Part shown: positions 35,659-44,657 of the stretch, piece by piece
Layout of the letters: each line of letters starts with the position of its first letter
How positions within the stretch are numbered: position 1 is the first letter of the stretch
Assembly (NCBI GenBank): GCA_030528885.1
Contig: JAUMXY010000020.1
Span: 1 to 50,285, forward strand
Source: Bacteroidales bacterium
GTDB taxonomy: Bacteria; Bacteroidota; Bacteroidia; Bacteroidales; Bacteroidaceae
DNA length: 50,285 nt
Direction: 5' to 3'
Notes under the pieces: model-generated
What the model was told of the DNA's origin: nothing
The model's input: the letters and a program-made list of their open reading frames with translations, nothing else
Database searches by the model: none
Program-made: the position numbers and the translations under genes

Positions 35659-36978
35659 ATGCCTATGAACTGGCAACAACTCATATCAAACAAACGACTC
35701 GGACAGGAGAATCTACACACGCAACACAAAGACGACCGCACCGAATTTAAGCGCGATTACGACCGTCTCATCTTCTCTGCCCCCTTCCGACGATTGCAGA
35801 ACAAGACCCAGGTCTTTCCTTTGCCAGGAAGCGTGTTTGTGCACAACCGACTCACCCACTCGCTCGAAGTGGCAAGCGTCGGTCGCAGCCTTGGCGACGC
35901 CGTGGCCAATGCCCTCATGACCAAGCATGCCGAATCGCCCTGTTCGCACATGAGCGAAATTGGCTCTATCGTCAGTGCCGCCTGTCTTGCGCACGACCTC
36001 GGAAATCCGCCATTCGGCCACTCAGGTGAACACGCCATCGCCTCTTACTTTCTGGAAGGACCAGGCATCAAATACAAAGAGCTGCTCACCGAAGAACAAT
36101 GGGCAGACATCACCCATTTCGATGGCAACGCCAACACTTTCCGTTTGCTCACCCACCAGTTCAAAGGCAGAAGAGCAGGCGGATTCGTGCTGACCTACTC
36201 CACACTCTCAAGCATCGTCAAATATCCATACCCTGCCACAGAAGCACAGAAACAGAAGTTCGGATACTTCACACAAGAAAATGAAATCTACGAACGCATA
36301 GCCACAGAACTGGGATTAAAGCGCAAAGGTGCTGGATGGTGCCGCCACCCCTTCGCCTACCTGGTCGAGGCCGCAGACGATATCTGCTATGAAATCATGG
36401 ACATAGAAGATGCGCACAAGCTCAAGATTCTCTCTTTCGAGGAGACACGCGACTTGATGCTGGGATTTGTCGCCCCTGAACGGCGAGCGCACATCATCGA
36501 ACGCTCAAAAGAAGTGAACGACAAAAACGAGAATGTGGTTTATTTCCGTTCCTGTGCCATCGGCGCACTCATCAACGAATGCGCAAGAGTTTTTATCGAC
36601 AACGAAGAAGCCATCTTGGAAGGCGACTTCAGCGGATCGCTCATCAAACGAGCCAATCAGCAAACCAGAGACGCTTACGGAGCCTGCGTGAAGGTGGCAA
36701 GGAGCCGCATCTACAGAAGCCGCGATGTTATCGACACAGAACTGGCCGGATACAAGATTATTTCTACGCTCATCCAGCTCTTCACCGATGCCGTCATGAA
36801 TCCGCAACACACCTACAGCAAGCTGCTGCTCGACCGCGTCTCATCCCAGTACGAAGTGGACAGCACCGACACTTACGAGCGAATTATGGCCGTGCTCGAC
36901 TATCTCTCAGGAATGACCGATGTGTTCGCCCTCGACCTTTACCGCAAGATTAACGGCGAAAGCCTCCCCATGATTTAG
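35659..36978 (+). CDS. dgt: Deoxyguanosinetriphosphate triphosphohydrolase-like protein
   Basis: 439 residues of the HD-domain dNTPase family, which converts dNTPs (classically dGTP) to nucleoside plus tripolyphosphate. RRLQNKTQVFP and NRLTHSLEVASVGR near the N-terminus carry the first metal histidine, and the HD pair is at 112-113 in CLAHDLGNPPFGHSGE. The later EAADDICYEIMDIEDAH segment supplies the remaining metal ligand. It has its own promoter and ends at a terminator shared with the nucleoside kinase gene. Confidence 0.93.
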   Translation: MPMNWQQLISNKRLGQENLHTQHKDDRTEFKRDYDRLIFSAPFRRLQNKTQVFPLPGSVFVHNRLTHSLEVASVGRSLGDAVANALMTKHAESPCSHMSEIGSIVSAACLAHDLGNPPFGHSGEHAIASYFLEGPGIKYKELLTEEQWADITHFDGNANTFRLLTHQFKGRRAGGFVLTYSTLSSIVKYPYPATEAQKQKFGYFTQENEIYERIATELGLKRKGAGWCRHPFAYLVEAADDICYEIMDIEDAHKLKILSFEETRDLMLGFVAPERRAHIIERSKEVNDKNENVVYFRSCAIGALINECARVFIDNEEAILEGDFSGSLIKRANQQTRDAYGACVKVARSRIYRSRDVIDTELAGYKIISTLIQLFTDAVMNPQHTYSKLLLDRVSSQYEVDSTDTYERIMAVLDYLSGMTDVFALDLYRKINGESLPMI

Positions 36979-37014
36979 CCGTTTCTCACCTAAGATAAAC
37001 CTCAACCAAAAGAC

Positions 37015-37052
37015 AACCGCCGCCCACGGAATCATCCGGATGGGCGGCGGTT
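37015..37052. terminator. Bidirectional terminator, dgt / nucleoside kinase
   Basis: Perfect 12-bp GC-rich stem (37015-37026 with 37041-37052; core CCGCCGCCCA) with an inner CGG/CCG pair, followed by TATATTTCT on the plus strand. Confidence 0.8.
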
Positions 37053-37073
37053 ATATTTCTATTCTATATACAC

Positions 37074-38195
37074 TTAATACTTAAAGGCACTTCCTCCCAA
37101 GAACTCACGCAACAGAGAGTGCGACGGCAACAGGTCAACCGGCATAGGGTGGAAATGGAGAAGCACCCACTTGAGGCGCTGCGCCTCAGCATACTCTGGC
37201 ACATCTTGCGGCACGCTATCCAGCAAGGGGATAGCTGCATTCTTCAACAAGCCAAGCTCATACTGAAAAGCCGTACAGAAATTGACGTCAGCATTCTCCT
37301 GAAAAGGCACAACCCACTTGTTCTCGCCACGGCGAACAGACGGCCAGCGCTGCAAGGTGTCAAGCGCCGACGTGCCACGGAACTGAGCATCACGCACCAT
37401 ACGGCGAATAAGACGGTTGTCTGTAGTTGGGAAATAAGTCCCGTCATCCGCCTTTGCCACAGTCAGTCCAGAGATATAGATACGGTAGAAATTAGCATCC
37501 GGGATGACTCCAGTCAGAAGAGGGTTCAACGCATGAATACCCTCAAGTATCAACACCGTATGAGGCTCCAACTTAAGCATGTTTCCGCTCTTGACACTCT
37601 TTCCCTGCACAAAATCGTAGCGTGGCAGTTCCACTTCCTCGCCTGCAAAGATTTGAGTCAGGTGCTGCTGGAACAAATCGATATTGATAGCATAGATACT
37701 CTCATAATCATATTCTCCATTATCATCCTTCGGTGTCAGTTCTCGGTCAATGTAATAATCATCGATAGAGATGCATTTGGAAGAAACGCCATTCTTCCCC
37801 AAAGTCACGCTCAGTTTCTTGCTGAAAGTGGTTTTACCGCTAGAAGAAGGACCAGCAATGAGAACAGCCTTCACCTTAGGACGAGCAGCGATAGACTCGC
37901 CCAGCACCTCAATGCCGCGAACCTGAAGCGCTTCCGAAATCTTCACCATCTTGTCCGCATCACCTTCATCAATGATTCTATTCATCATGCCAATAGAATA
38001 GCATACGGTTCTTAAGCGCTTGCTGTAGAAATCCGAGGCATCAACCTTTCCAACCAGAAACTCGATGGCTTCATCAAGCGTTTTGCCCTGCATTTCCTTT
38101 TTTATCTGCTCCGATATCTTCAAAAAGTTTTCGTTAACTTCAAACTTTTCTAAACTTTTGTTATTTTTGCATTCTAATTCCATGGCCTTATCCAT
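37074..38195 (-). CDS. Uridine kinase-like nucleoside kinase
   Basis: About 373 residues starting at MDKAMELEC (38195); a start at 38183 is also possible. The in-frame ATG at 38294 is excluded because the predicted promoter lies between. The P-loop GPSSSGKTTFSKKL and the following SIDDYYIDR and LILEGIHALNP motifs are those of uridine kinase/phosphoribulokinase. An N-terminal domain of about 115 residues precedes the kinase, as in the larger bacterial nucleoside kinases whose substrate is often unproven. The likely job is nucleoside salvage in the cytoplasm. Confidence 0.88.
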   Translation of the reverse strand: MDKAMELECKNNKSLEKFEVNENFLKISEQIKKEMQGKTLDEAIEFLVGKVDASDFYSKRLRTVCYSIGMMNRIIDEGDADKMVKISEALQVRGIEVLGESIAARPKVKAVLIAGPSSSGKTTFSKKLSVTLGKNGVSSKCISIDDYYIDRELTPKDDNGEYDYESIYAINIDLFQQHLTQIFAGEEVELPRYDFVQGKSVKSGNMLKLEPHTVLILEGIHALNPLLTGVIPDANFYRIYISGLTVAKADDGTYFPTTDNRLIRRMVRDAQFRGTSALDTLQRWPSVRRGENKWVVPFQENADVNFCTAFQYELGLLKNAAIPLLDSVPQDVPEYAEAQRLKWVLLHFHPMPVDLLPSHSLLREFLGGSAFKY

Positions 38196-38230
38196 AACGG
38201 TGAACGGTTTAACATATTTGATTAATGTGC

Positions 38231-38262
38231 CAAAATTACGATAAATATCCGACAATTCACAA
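38231..38262 (-). promoter_or_regulatory. Promoter of the nucleoside kinase gene
   Basis: On the minus strand TTG (38262-38260) is followed after 21 nt by TAATTTTG (38238-38231), giving a leader of about 30 nt to 38195. Confidence 0.6.
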
Positions 38263-38306
38263 TAAAGAGGCCACGAATAAACTTTTAAAAACAAGAATTA
38301 ACGATT

Positions 38307-39167
38307 ATGACAAGAGACTGGAAGGAAATAAAGCACTACGAAGAGATTAAGTTCGAGCTATGGGAAGGCATCGCAAAGATTACCATCAACCGTCCTCACC
38401 GCCGAAACGCATTCACCCCGCAGACCACATGGGAAATGAGCGACGCCATGTACATTGCACGAGAAAGAGCCGACGTGCGAGTGGTTGTGCTCACAGGAGC
38501 TGACTCTCCACGCCTGGACGGGCAGAGCGAGGAAGACTGGCTGAAGACCTGCGCATTCTGCGCTGGCGGAGACATGAACGTGAAAGGCCGCGGAGGTTAC
38601 GTAGGCAAAGACGGAGTGCCTCGCCTAAGCGTGCTGGACGTTCAGAAGCAGATACGCAGCATTCCCAAGCCTGTCATCGCCATGGTCAACGGCTTTGCTG
38701 TCGGAGGAGGACACGTCTTGCACGTAGTGTGCGACCTCACCATCGCCAGCAGCAACGCGAAGTTCGGACAGACAGGCCCCAAAGTGGGCAGTTTCGATGC
38801 CGGATTCGGCAGTTCCTACCTGGCACGCATCGTTGGGCAGAAGAAAGCCCGTGAAATATGGTACCTCTGCAAGCTGTACACTGCGGAAGAAGCCGAGAAC
38901 ATGGGACTGGTAAACAAGGTTGTCCCCCACAGTCGGCTGGAAGACGAAGTGGTAGAATGGGCAAAGACCATGATGAAGCGCTCGCCCATTGCCTTGCGCA
39001 TGATTAAGGCAGGACTCAACGCCGAGCTGGACGGTCAGGCGGGCATTCAGGAATTGGCAGGCGACGCGACCATGCTCTACTATTTCTGCGATGAGGCACA
39101 AGAAGGCGGAAAAGCGTTTCTGGAGAAGAGAGAGCCCAATTTCGAGCAATACCCTTATATTCCATAA
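38307..39167 (+). CDS. menB: 1,4-dihydroxy-2-naphthoyl-CoA synthase
   Basis: 286 residues of the crotonase fold; closes the second ring of naphthoate in menaquinone synthesis. [13 protein letters not shown], the oxyanion-hole segment [34 protein letters not shown] and [21 protein letters not shown] are typical MenB motifs. The usual partners (menD, menC, menE) are not in the window, so the gene stands apart from them or the cluster is split. Menaquinone would support anaerobic respiration. Confidence 0.93.
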   Translation: MTRDWKEIKHYEEIKFELWEGIAKITINRPHRRNAFTPQTTWEMSDAMYIARERADVRVVVLTGADSPRLDGQSEEDWLKTCAFCAGGDMNVKGRGGYVGKDGVPRLSVLDVQKQIRSIPKPVIAMVNGFAVGGGHVLHVVCDLTIASSNAKFGQTGPKVGSFDAGFGSSYLARIVGQKKAREIWYLCKLYTAEEAENMGLVNKVVPHSRLEDEVVEWAKTMMKRSPIALRMIKAGLNAELDGQAGIQELAGDATMLYYFCDEAQEGGKAFLEKREPNFEQYPYIP

Positions 39168-39238
39168 GGAGAAGAGCACTCCTGAAGCCTCAACAAGGGT
39201 CACGAAAGCATTTTCGGAAGAAAAATAGCCGTTTTTAT

Positions 39239-39269
39239 TTTGTTCTTCCCGCAACTTTCACTACCTTTG
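39239..39269 (+). promoter_or_regulatory. Promoter of the tRNA pair
   Basis: TTTG at 39239-39242 and TACCTTTG at 39262-39269, 19 nt apart; tRNA-Arg begins 19 nt later. Confidence 0.75.
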
Positions 39270-39288
39270 CACCCGCAACACGGAAAAC

Positions 39289-39363
39289 GGCCCCATAGTT
39301 CAATGGATAGAACAAATCTCTCCTAAAGATTAGATCCGGGTTCGATTCCCGGTGGAGCTACCA
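39289..39363 (+). tRNA. tRNA-Arg (anticodon CCT)
   Basis: Cloverleaf reads directly: D stem GTTC/GAAC, anticodon stem AATCT/AGATT around loop CTCCTAA, T stem CCGGG/CCCGG with TTCGATT, and encoded CCA. The acceptor stem GGCCCCA/TGGAGCT has a C4-A69 mismatch and a G-U first pair. Confidence 0.93.
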
Positions 39364-39410
39364 GCCGACACGCGCTTGTGAGGCATCCGCCAAGTTGCAA
39401 ATCCACCCAC

Positions 39411-39483
39411 ACGGGGTTAGTTTAGTTGGTAGAATATCGGTCTCCAAAACCGAGGGTCGGGGGTTCGAGTCCCTCACCCCGTG
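39411..39483 (+). tRNA. tRNA-Trp (anticodon CCA)
   Basis: Acceptor stem ACGGGGT/ACCCCGT, anticodon stem TCGGT/ACCGA around CTCCAAA, T stem GGGGG/CCCTC, discriminator G. The CCA end is not encoded (GCAA follows). It lies 47 nt after tRNA-Arg. Confidence 0.95.
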
Positions 39484-39484
39484 C

Positions 39485-39530
39485 AAAAAGAAAAGCGGCA
39501 GATTCATACGAATCAGCCGCTTTTCTTTTT
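39485..39530. terminator. Bidirectional terminator, tRNAs / TM2 gene
   Basis: 15-bp perfect stem (39485-39499 with 39516-39530; GC part AGCGGC, then A/T tracts) with an inner GATTC/GAATC stem; T-tracts on both strands. Confidence 0.85.
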
Positions 39531-39545
39531 TCCTCTTACCTATAT

Positions 39546-39764
39546 TTAGAAGAAGAACTTCTTTGCTTCAACGCGTGCCTGGAACTTCTCATCGTCATCA
39601 ATAAGGAACACGATACCCTCGATGAGACCGAGAATAGATGGAATACCAGTCCAGCACAAAACCAGATAAACCACGCCAGCAAGAATATTGCCCATGTAGA
39701 ATTTGTGAACGCCCCATCCACCCAGAAGGATGCCAAGGATGCCTGCTACGATTTTACTTTTCAT
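39546..39764 (-). CDS. TM2 domain-containing small membrane protein
   Basis: 72 residues with two hydrophobic helices (about 6-24 and 28-55) around the TM2 signature GGWGVHKFYMGNILAGVVYLVLC. The short acidic/basic tail (DDDEKFQARVEAKKFFF) is cytoplasmic or surface exposed. The function of stand-alone TM2 proteins is unknown. It has its own promoter and terminator and appears monocistronic. Confidence 0.9.
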   Translation of the reverse strand: MKSKIVAGILGILLGGWGVHKFYMGNILAGVVYLVLCWTGIPSILGLIEGIVFLIDDDEKFQARVEAKKFFF

Positions 39765-39811
39765 ACTCTCAATTTGAATTAAGTTTATAAATTAGAAATT
39801 GTTCTTGGTTG

Positions 39812-39841
39812 CAAAGTTACAAAAAAAATAATACACGCCAA
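39812..39841 (-). promoter_or_regulatory. Promoter of the TM2 gene
   Basis: Minus strand TTG (39841-39839), 19 nt, then TAACTTTG (39819-39812), 47 nt before the start. Confidence 0.7.
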
Positions 39842-39864
39842 CCCTTATCCGCTAAAAATCAACA

Positions 39865-41157
39865 TTATTCATTCTCTCGCAACAAATCGGGCGTCTGTTT
39901 TATGTATTCATAGCCAAACCTGCAGCGCAGACAATCGCGTGGCTGGCAATAGCGAGAAGAGAGCTGTATGAGCGCCTGACTGTCGGCAGCGCTTTCACAC
40001 ACCACCCCTGCCGAAGCCCACTCGCGTGTCACCTTGTTACACTCGGGCGGAAGCTGCTCCCACAACGTGAACGCACGCTCGCAAAGAGACTGGTCCGACT
40101 TGTATTTCCCATAAGCAAAGAGCACGGGAGCCAGCGCGTTCACAATGACTCGCTCCTTGGTCGGAACAGAAAGCGCACGCTCTTGAACCTTTGTCTCCCT
40201 GCCCCCAAACGTGTAGCGAGTCTGCCAATATTCGCTCACATGGGTAAGCAGCAGCGCATCCATCTCCTCCACTGTCCTTGCGTTAATCAGCCTTGACAGG
40301 CTCATCCGCTGCTCATAATACATCATAGCCAATTGCGCAATGCGGATATGAGGGAAATTCTGTGGACGCAGACGCAGGAACTTCCACACGCCCGAAGCAA
40401 TAGGCTTGAGGGTGAACTTCCTCATCAAATAACTATATTCTTTCTGAAGCTTCAAGTAATAGTCATCAGTCCCCTCACCTTCAAGCAGCCCAGCCTGACC
40501 AAAGAACAATGCTTCCACCTGAAACAAACTGTCCCGATGTTTAGCCACCGCACTCATGGGGACAGACTTTGCCCACGTCTCGAAAGCATCGCCATTGATG
40601 CCGAAGCCGAAGCTGCGAGCCAGCGTGACAAACAACGTGTTCTCCCAATCCTTATCAAGCAACTCGCGACGAGCAAGAATCTGGCGAGTCCGCTCTTCAA
40701 ATCGTTCCAGCATGAGAGAGGTCATCCAATTATGTATCTGAAATGCAGGCAATCCGCTCACTACATGCTTGCACCGGGGCATACGGTCCGCCAGCCTCAA
40801 CTGTTCATAATTGCCCCTCACATACTGCGGCACCTCCAGCTGCAGCTGGGGCACTTCGCGGCCATCAGGATAGTATAAAGGAACATCAACCTCAGCGGCC
40901 ACATGCAACACAATGGTGTCATAGGCGGAATCCTGGTCATGATGGTGGCGAAACCAGTCGCTGGTCTTCATGTGAACCTCCACATTGCCCACCCACACCA
41001 TACCGTCAATCTTGACCGATGCGCCGGTAAAGTCAGGCCCCGCATTGGTGTTGCTGATGCCCGGATTCAGTACTTCGACCGCGCGCCCGTCCACCGTCCG
41101 CAGTTCGCGGAAAGGGAATATCTTATGTTTCCACACATAGTGCAGCAGCTGCTCCAT
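39865..41157 (-). CDS. DUF2851 family protein
   Basis: 430 residues from MEQLLHYVW (41157); an in-frame ATG at 41196 is upstream of the predicted transcription start. Conserved text includes VLNPGISNTNAGPDFTGASVKIDG, VEVHMKTSDWFRHHHDQDSAYDTIVLHV and a late CRFGYEY after two CxxC-like cysteines (CQPRDCLRC). The first part resembles a PD-(D/E)XK-like fold by its Asp and ExH pattern, but the function of DUF2851 is not established. It is monocistronic and divergent from dapB. Confidence 0.85.
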   Translation of the reverse strand: MEQLLHYVWKHKIFPFRELRTVDGRAVEVLNPGISNTNAGPDFTGASVKIDGMVWVGNVEVHMKTSDWFRHHHDQDSAYDTIVLHVAAEVDVPLYYPDGREVPQLQLEVPQYVRGNYEQLRLADRMPRCKHVVSGLPAFQIHNWMTSLMLERFEERTRQILARRELLDKDWENTLFVTLARSFGFGINGDAFETWAKSVPMSAVAKHRDSLFQVEALFFGQAGLLEGEGTDDYYLKLQKEYSYLMRKFTLKPIASGVWKFLRLRPQNFPHIRIAQLAMMYYEQRMSLSRLINARTVEEMDALLLTHVSEYWQTRYTFGGRETKVQERALSVPTKERVIVNALAPVLFAYGKYKSDQSLCERAFTLWEQLPPECNKVTREWASAGVVCESAADSQALIQLSSRYCQPRDCLRCRFGYEYIKQTPDLLRENE

Positions 41158-41183
41158 ATTGGCTGTTGATATTAAATTGGGCT

Positions 41184-41191
41184 CAAAGATA
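41184..41191 (-). promoter_or_regulatory. -7 box for the DUF2851 gene
   Basis: Reads TATCTTTG on the minus strand, 26 nt upstream of the chosen start; weak -33. Confidence 0.5.
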
Positions 41192-41305
41192 CACAAATTT
41201 AGGAAAATTGAAAAACGAAAAGTAAAAAAAACGCGTTTCCTTCATTCTGTTAGCCAACAACTTAGATTTTCCGCCTTTCACCTTTCACTTTTCACCGAAA
41301 ATCCC

Positions 41306-41313
41306 TATCTTTG
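41306..41313 (+). promoter_or_regulatory. -7 box for dapB
   Basis: TATCTTTG, 31 nt before the dapB ATG at 41345; the -33 position reads CTTTC. It excludes the longer in-frame start at 41159. Confidence 0.55.
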
Positions 41314-41344
41314 CAATGTTTTTATTAAATCAATCCGTTCCGAC

Positions 41345-42100
41345 ATGAAAATAGCATTGATAGGATACGGCAAGATGGGCAAAATGATAGAGCAGATTGC
41401 CATCAGCCGAGGTCACGAAATCGTGAGCATCATAGACATAGACAACCAGCAGGACTTCGAGAGCGAGGCTTTTGCCAGCGCCGACGTTGCCATCGAGTTC
41501 ACCACACCCGCCACAGCTTACAGCAACTACCTGAAAGCGTGGAAAGCGGGCGTGAAGGTAGTGAGCGGCAGCACCGGCTGGCTGAAGGAGCATGGAGACG
41601 ACGTCCGCAAAGCCTGCACAGAAGAGGGGAAGACCCTGTTCTGGGCCAGCAACTATTCCATCGGCGTGGCCATCTTCAGCGCGGTAAACAAGTATCTGGC
41701 AAGCATCATGAACCAGTTCCCTCAGTATGACGTGAAGGAGGAGGAAACGCACCATATCCATAAGCTCGACCATCCATCAGGCACAGGCATCACGCTGGCA
41801 GAGCAGATTGTAGAACGCCTCGACCGCAAGAAGGACTGGACCATGGGCTACCTGCAGAACCCCGACGGAACGGTGGAGGGAACGGACAATGTGGCTGCCG
41901 ACCTGCTGCCCATCAGCTCTATCCGCCGCGACGAGGTGCCGGGCATCCACTCCATCACCTGGAACAGCGAAGCAGACCAAATCACCATTACGCATGACGC
42001 CCACTCACGGCAAGGCTTTGCGCTGGGCGCAGTCATCGCAGCAGAGTTCACCGCACAGCACGAAGGACTGCTGAGCACAGACGACCTCTTCAAATTCTAA
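41345..42100 (+). CDS. dapB: 4-hydroxy-tetrahydrodipicolinate reductase
   Basis: 251 residues starting MKIALIGYGKMGKMIEQIA, with the nucleotide-binding GxGxMG. EFTTPATA, GSTGW and the catalytic/substrate segment EEETHHIHKLDHPSGTGITLAE (in parts) match DapB. It reduces hydroxy-tetrahydrodipicolinate on the diaminopimelate/lysine pathway. It is slightly shorter than the E. coli enzyme. It leads a three-gene series with lepB 10 nt downstream. Confidence 0.95.
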   Translation: MKIALIGYGKMGKMIEQIAISRGHEIVSIIDIDNQQDFESEAFASADVAIEFTTPATAYSNYLKAWKAGVKVVSGSTGWLKEHGDDVRKACTEEGKTLFWASNYSIGVAIFSAVNKYLASIMNQFPQYDVKEEETHHIHKLDHPSGTGITLAEQIVERLDRKKDWTMGYLQNPDGTVEGTDNVAADLLPISSIRRDEVPGIHSITWNSEADQITITHDAHSRQGFALGAVIAAEFTAQHEGLLSTDDLFKF

Positions 42101-42110
42101 AGAAAAAGAC

Positions 42111-43598
42111 ATGGCATTCGACTACAAGAACTTCAAGAAAACCCGTTCTGGCAAGAACGAAACATCCGAATGGGCAGGATGGAAATGGGTGAAATTCAGC
42201 GTGGCAACCATCTGCTACCTGGCATTCCTCTATTGGGTGGAATCATGGTGGGGACTGATTGTCGTACCCTTCATCTATGATGCCTACATCAGCAAGAAAA
42301 TCAAGTGGACCAGGTGGAAGGAACTGGAAAGCGACATGGCACGCACCATCATGAGCTGGGTGGACGCCATCGTGTTCGCCCTGGTTGCCGTGTACTTCGT
42401 CAACAACTTCTTCTTCCAGAACTACCAGATTCCATCTTCTTCTTTGGAAAAGACACTGATGACAGGCGACTTCCTCCTGGTGAGCAAGATGAGCTACGGT
42501 CCACGCATTCCGCAGACGCCGCTCACCATGCCGCTCACACAGCACACCATGCCGCTCATCAACTGCAAGTCCTATATTGAATGGCCGCAATGGGAATACC
42601 GCCGCGTGAAAGGATTCGGAAAGGTTGAGTACGGCGACATCGTGGTGTTCAACTACCCCGCAGGCGACACCGTAGCAGTCGGATACAACGGCGACTACTA
42701 TAGCCTCTGCTATCAGGAAGGATGCATAGCAGTCAACGCGCAAGGCTATCTGGTGCCGCTGATGGAGACACTGCCCGCCAGCGAACAGAATGCCCTGTTC
42801 AACCAAATCTACAACATCGGCAAGCAGGTAGTAGCCAACAAGACCAACATCTACGGCAGCGTCACCTCCCGTCCGGCCGACCGGCGAGAGAACTACGTAA
42901 AACGATGCGTAGGACTGCCCGGACAGACTTTTGAAATGAAGGACAAAGTCATCTACATCGACGGAGAACAGCAAGAAACACCCCAGCAGGTGCAGTTCAA
43001 CTACAAGGTGTACACACGCAACAGCCAGATTCTCAGCGACGAGATGTGCGAAGAACTGAACATCAGCGACGAAGACCGCGACAAGATTCTCGACCACAAC
43101 TCAGGCATACCGCTCACCCGCATGGCTGCAGAAAAGCTGCGCGCCAACAAGGCATTTTGCGACAGCGTCGTAGAAGTGAAAGACGGCTACTGGGGCAACC
43201 TCTACCCGCTCAACCATCAATACGGCTGGACACGCGACAACTACGGACCCATCTGGATTCCTGCCAAAGGACAGAACGTAGAGCTGACTCTCGACAACAT
43301 AGCCATCTACGAACGCCCCATCCGCGTGTACGAGAACAACAGCCTCGAGGTGAAGGACGGAGCCATCTACATCAACGGAGAGCCCACCAGCACCTACACC
43401 TTCAAGATGGACTACTACTGGATGATGGGCGACAACCGCCACAACTCTGCCGACAGCCGCTACTGGGGCTTCGTGCCGGAAGACCACGTAGTGGGCAAGC
43501 CGCTGTTCATCTGGCTCTCGCTCATCACCGACCGATACGGAAAATCACACGGAGTACGCTGGAGCAGACTCTTCACATGGGTTGACAACATCCAATAA
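42111..43598 (+). CDS. lepB: Signal peptidase I
   Basis: 495 residues, longer than E. coli LepB because of an insertion between the catalytic boxes. Two transmembrane segments lie in the first ~100 residues. The catalytic serine is Ser111 in PSSSLEKTL, the general-base lysine is Lys264 in VKRCVGLPGQ, and the GDNRHNSADSRYWGFVP box is near the C-terminus. It cleaves signal peptides on the outer face of the inner membrane. It lies 10 nt after dapB and its end overlaps the WbqC-like gene if that uses the TTG start. Confidence 0.95.
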   Translation: MAFDYKNFKKTRSGKNETSEWAGWKWVKFSVATICYLAFLYWVESWWGLIVVPFIYDAYISKKIKWTRWKELESDMARTIMSWVDAIVFALVAVYFVNNFFFQNYQIPSSSLEKTLMTGDFLLVSKMSYGPRIPQTPLTMPLTQHTMPLINCKSYIEWPQWEYRRVKGFGKVEYGDIVVFNYPAGDTVAVGYNGDYYSLCYQEGCIAVNAQGYLVPLMETLPASEQNALFNQIYNIGKQVVANKTNIYGSVTSRPADRRENYVKRCVGLPGQTFEMKDKVIYIDGEQQETPQQVQFNYKVYTRNSQILSDEMCEELNISDEDRDKILDHNSGIPLTRMAAEKLRANKAFCDSVVEVKDGYWGNLYPLNHQYGWTRDNYGPIWIPAKGQNVELTLDNIAIYERPIRVYENNSLEVKDGAIYINGEPTSTYTFKMDYYWMMGDNRHNSADSRYWGFVPEDHVVGKPLFIWLSLITDRYGKSHGVRWSRLFTWVDNIQ

Positions 43599-44163
43599 CG
43601 TGATACTCCCAAGCGCATATCTGCCCCCAACAAGCTGGTTCGTCAACCTCCTGGCTGACGAACCAGCTTGGATTGAGCAGCACGAAAACTACCAGAAGCA
43701 AACCATACGCAACCGCTGCACCATCGACTCGCCCAACGGACCGCTCCACCTCACCATACCCATAGACCGCAGCACCTTCAGCAACGGGAAATGCCCCATG
43801 AAAGACGTGCGCATCAGCGACCACAGCGAGTGGCAGCGCCAACACTGGTATGCCCTGGAGACCAGCTACTACAATTCCCCATTCTTCGAATATCTGCAAG
43901 ACGACTTCCGCCCTCTCTACGAGCAGCGGTGGACCTACCTCATCGACTTCAACGAGGCGCTCATACAGCAATGCTGCCAGCTCCTCGACCTGCCAGTCCG
44001 TCTGCAAAGAACAGAAGAATACAAAGGCATAGACACCCTTGCTATCCACACCCCAAGCCCCTACTACCAAGTATTCAGCCACAAGCACGGATTTCTGCCC
44101 GACCTTTCCATCATCGACCTCATCTTCAACATGGGAAAGGAAAGCATCCTGCTGCTGAAATAA
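43582..44163 (+). CDS. WbqC-like family protein
   Basis: 193 residues from a TTG start at 43582 that overlaps the lepB stop; a GTG at 43600, one base after that stop, is the alternative (187 residues). The opening ILPSAYLPPTSWFVNLLA, then YQKQTIRNRCTI, PLHLTIPI and YYNSPFFEYL, match the WbqC family, named from polysaccharide loci but of unproven biochemical role. The dapB-lepB-WbqC order is one I recall from other Bacteroidales. No terminator is evident after it. Confidence 0.82.
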   Translation: MTTSNNVILPSAYLPPTSWFVNLLADEPAWIEQHENYQKQTIRNRCTIDSPNGPLHLTIPIDRSTFSNGKCPMKDVRISDHSEWQRQHWYALETSYYNSPFFEYLQDDFRPLYEQRWTYLIDFNEALIQQCCQLLDLPVRLQRTEEYKGIDTLAIHTPSPYYQVFSHKHGFLPDLSIIDLIFNMGKESILLLK

Positions 44164-44198
44164 CCCATTCTCCCACCTTACGTGTTTAGCCAGCGCCA

Positions 44199-44507
44199 TC
44201 CCCCCAGAGCCGCAAAGCTCTCATCCGCTCAATCCGTTTAATCATCGCGAAGCGGTATGTTAAAGAATTGACAATTGCATCGCAAGGAATTTACTCGCAA
44301 TTTACTTTCTAAACCACCGCATCATTTACTTTTACAGAAAGGAAATATAAAGGAAATACGAAGGAAATATGTGACGCGAGAGTAGAACATAACTTGTTTT
44401 TCTCACAGATTGCACGGATCACACAGATTTTTACGTTGCCGACTGCAACTTGTCACTCCTCCCAGAGCCGCGCAAGGCTCAAATCCGTGAAATCGGTGAA
44501 ATCCGTG
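44199..44507. repeat. Diverged intergenic repeat pair
   Basis: Two related segments, near 44203-44245 and 44460-44507, both begin CCCAGAGCCGC, form a short GAGC/GCTC-type hairpin, and continue into (C)AATCCGT-like text. In the second the 9-mer AAATCCGTG is tandemly repeated (44481-44507, middle copy AAATCGGTG). Between them, at 44338-44370, an 11-bp unit (AAAGGAAATAT) occurs three times. The whole 44164-44657 gap holds no gene. Confidence 0.6.
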
Positions 44508-44574
44508 AGAGGATTGAAAGACAAGAAGTTATCGCTATAAGGCATAAATCTTGTTGCCAGCCCGCTGCATATCC

Positions 44575-44638
44575 AGTACCTCCGAAGAGGTACTGCAATA
44601 CCTCCTAGGCGGTACTCGAGTACCTCTTCGGAGGTACT
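44575..44638. repeat. Array of three 20-bp palindromes at 22-bp spacing
   Basis: Units occupy 44575-44594, 44597-44616 and 44619-44638. The first and third are perfect 8-bp inverted repeats AGTACCTC/GAGGTACT around CGAA or TTCG; the middle one is degenerate with a CCTAGG centre. The two-base joints are GC and CG. The 10-mer GAGGTACTGG that ends the array also starts the window at position 1. Confidence 0.85.
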
Positions 44639-44657
44639 GGGAGTATTTACCAATGCG

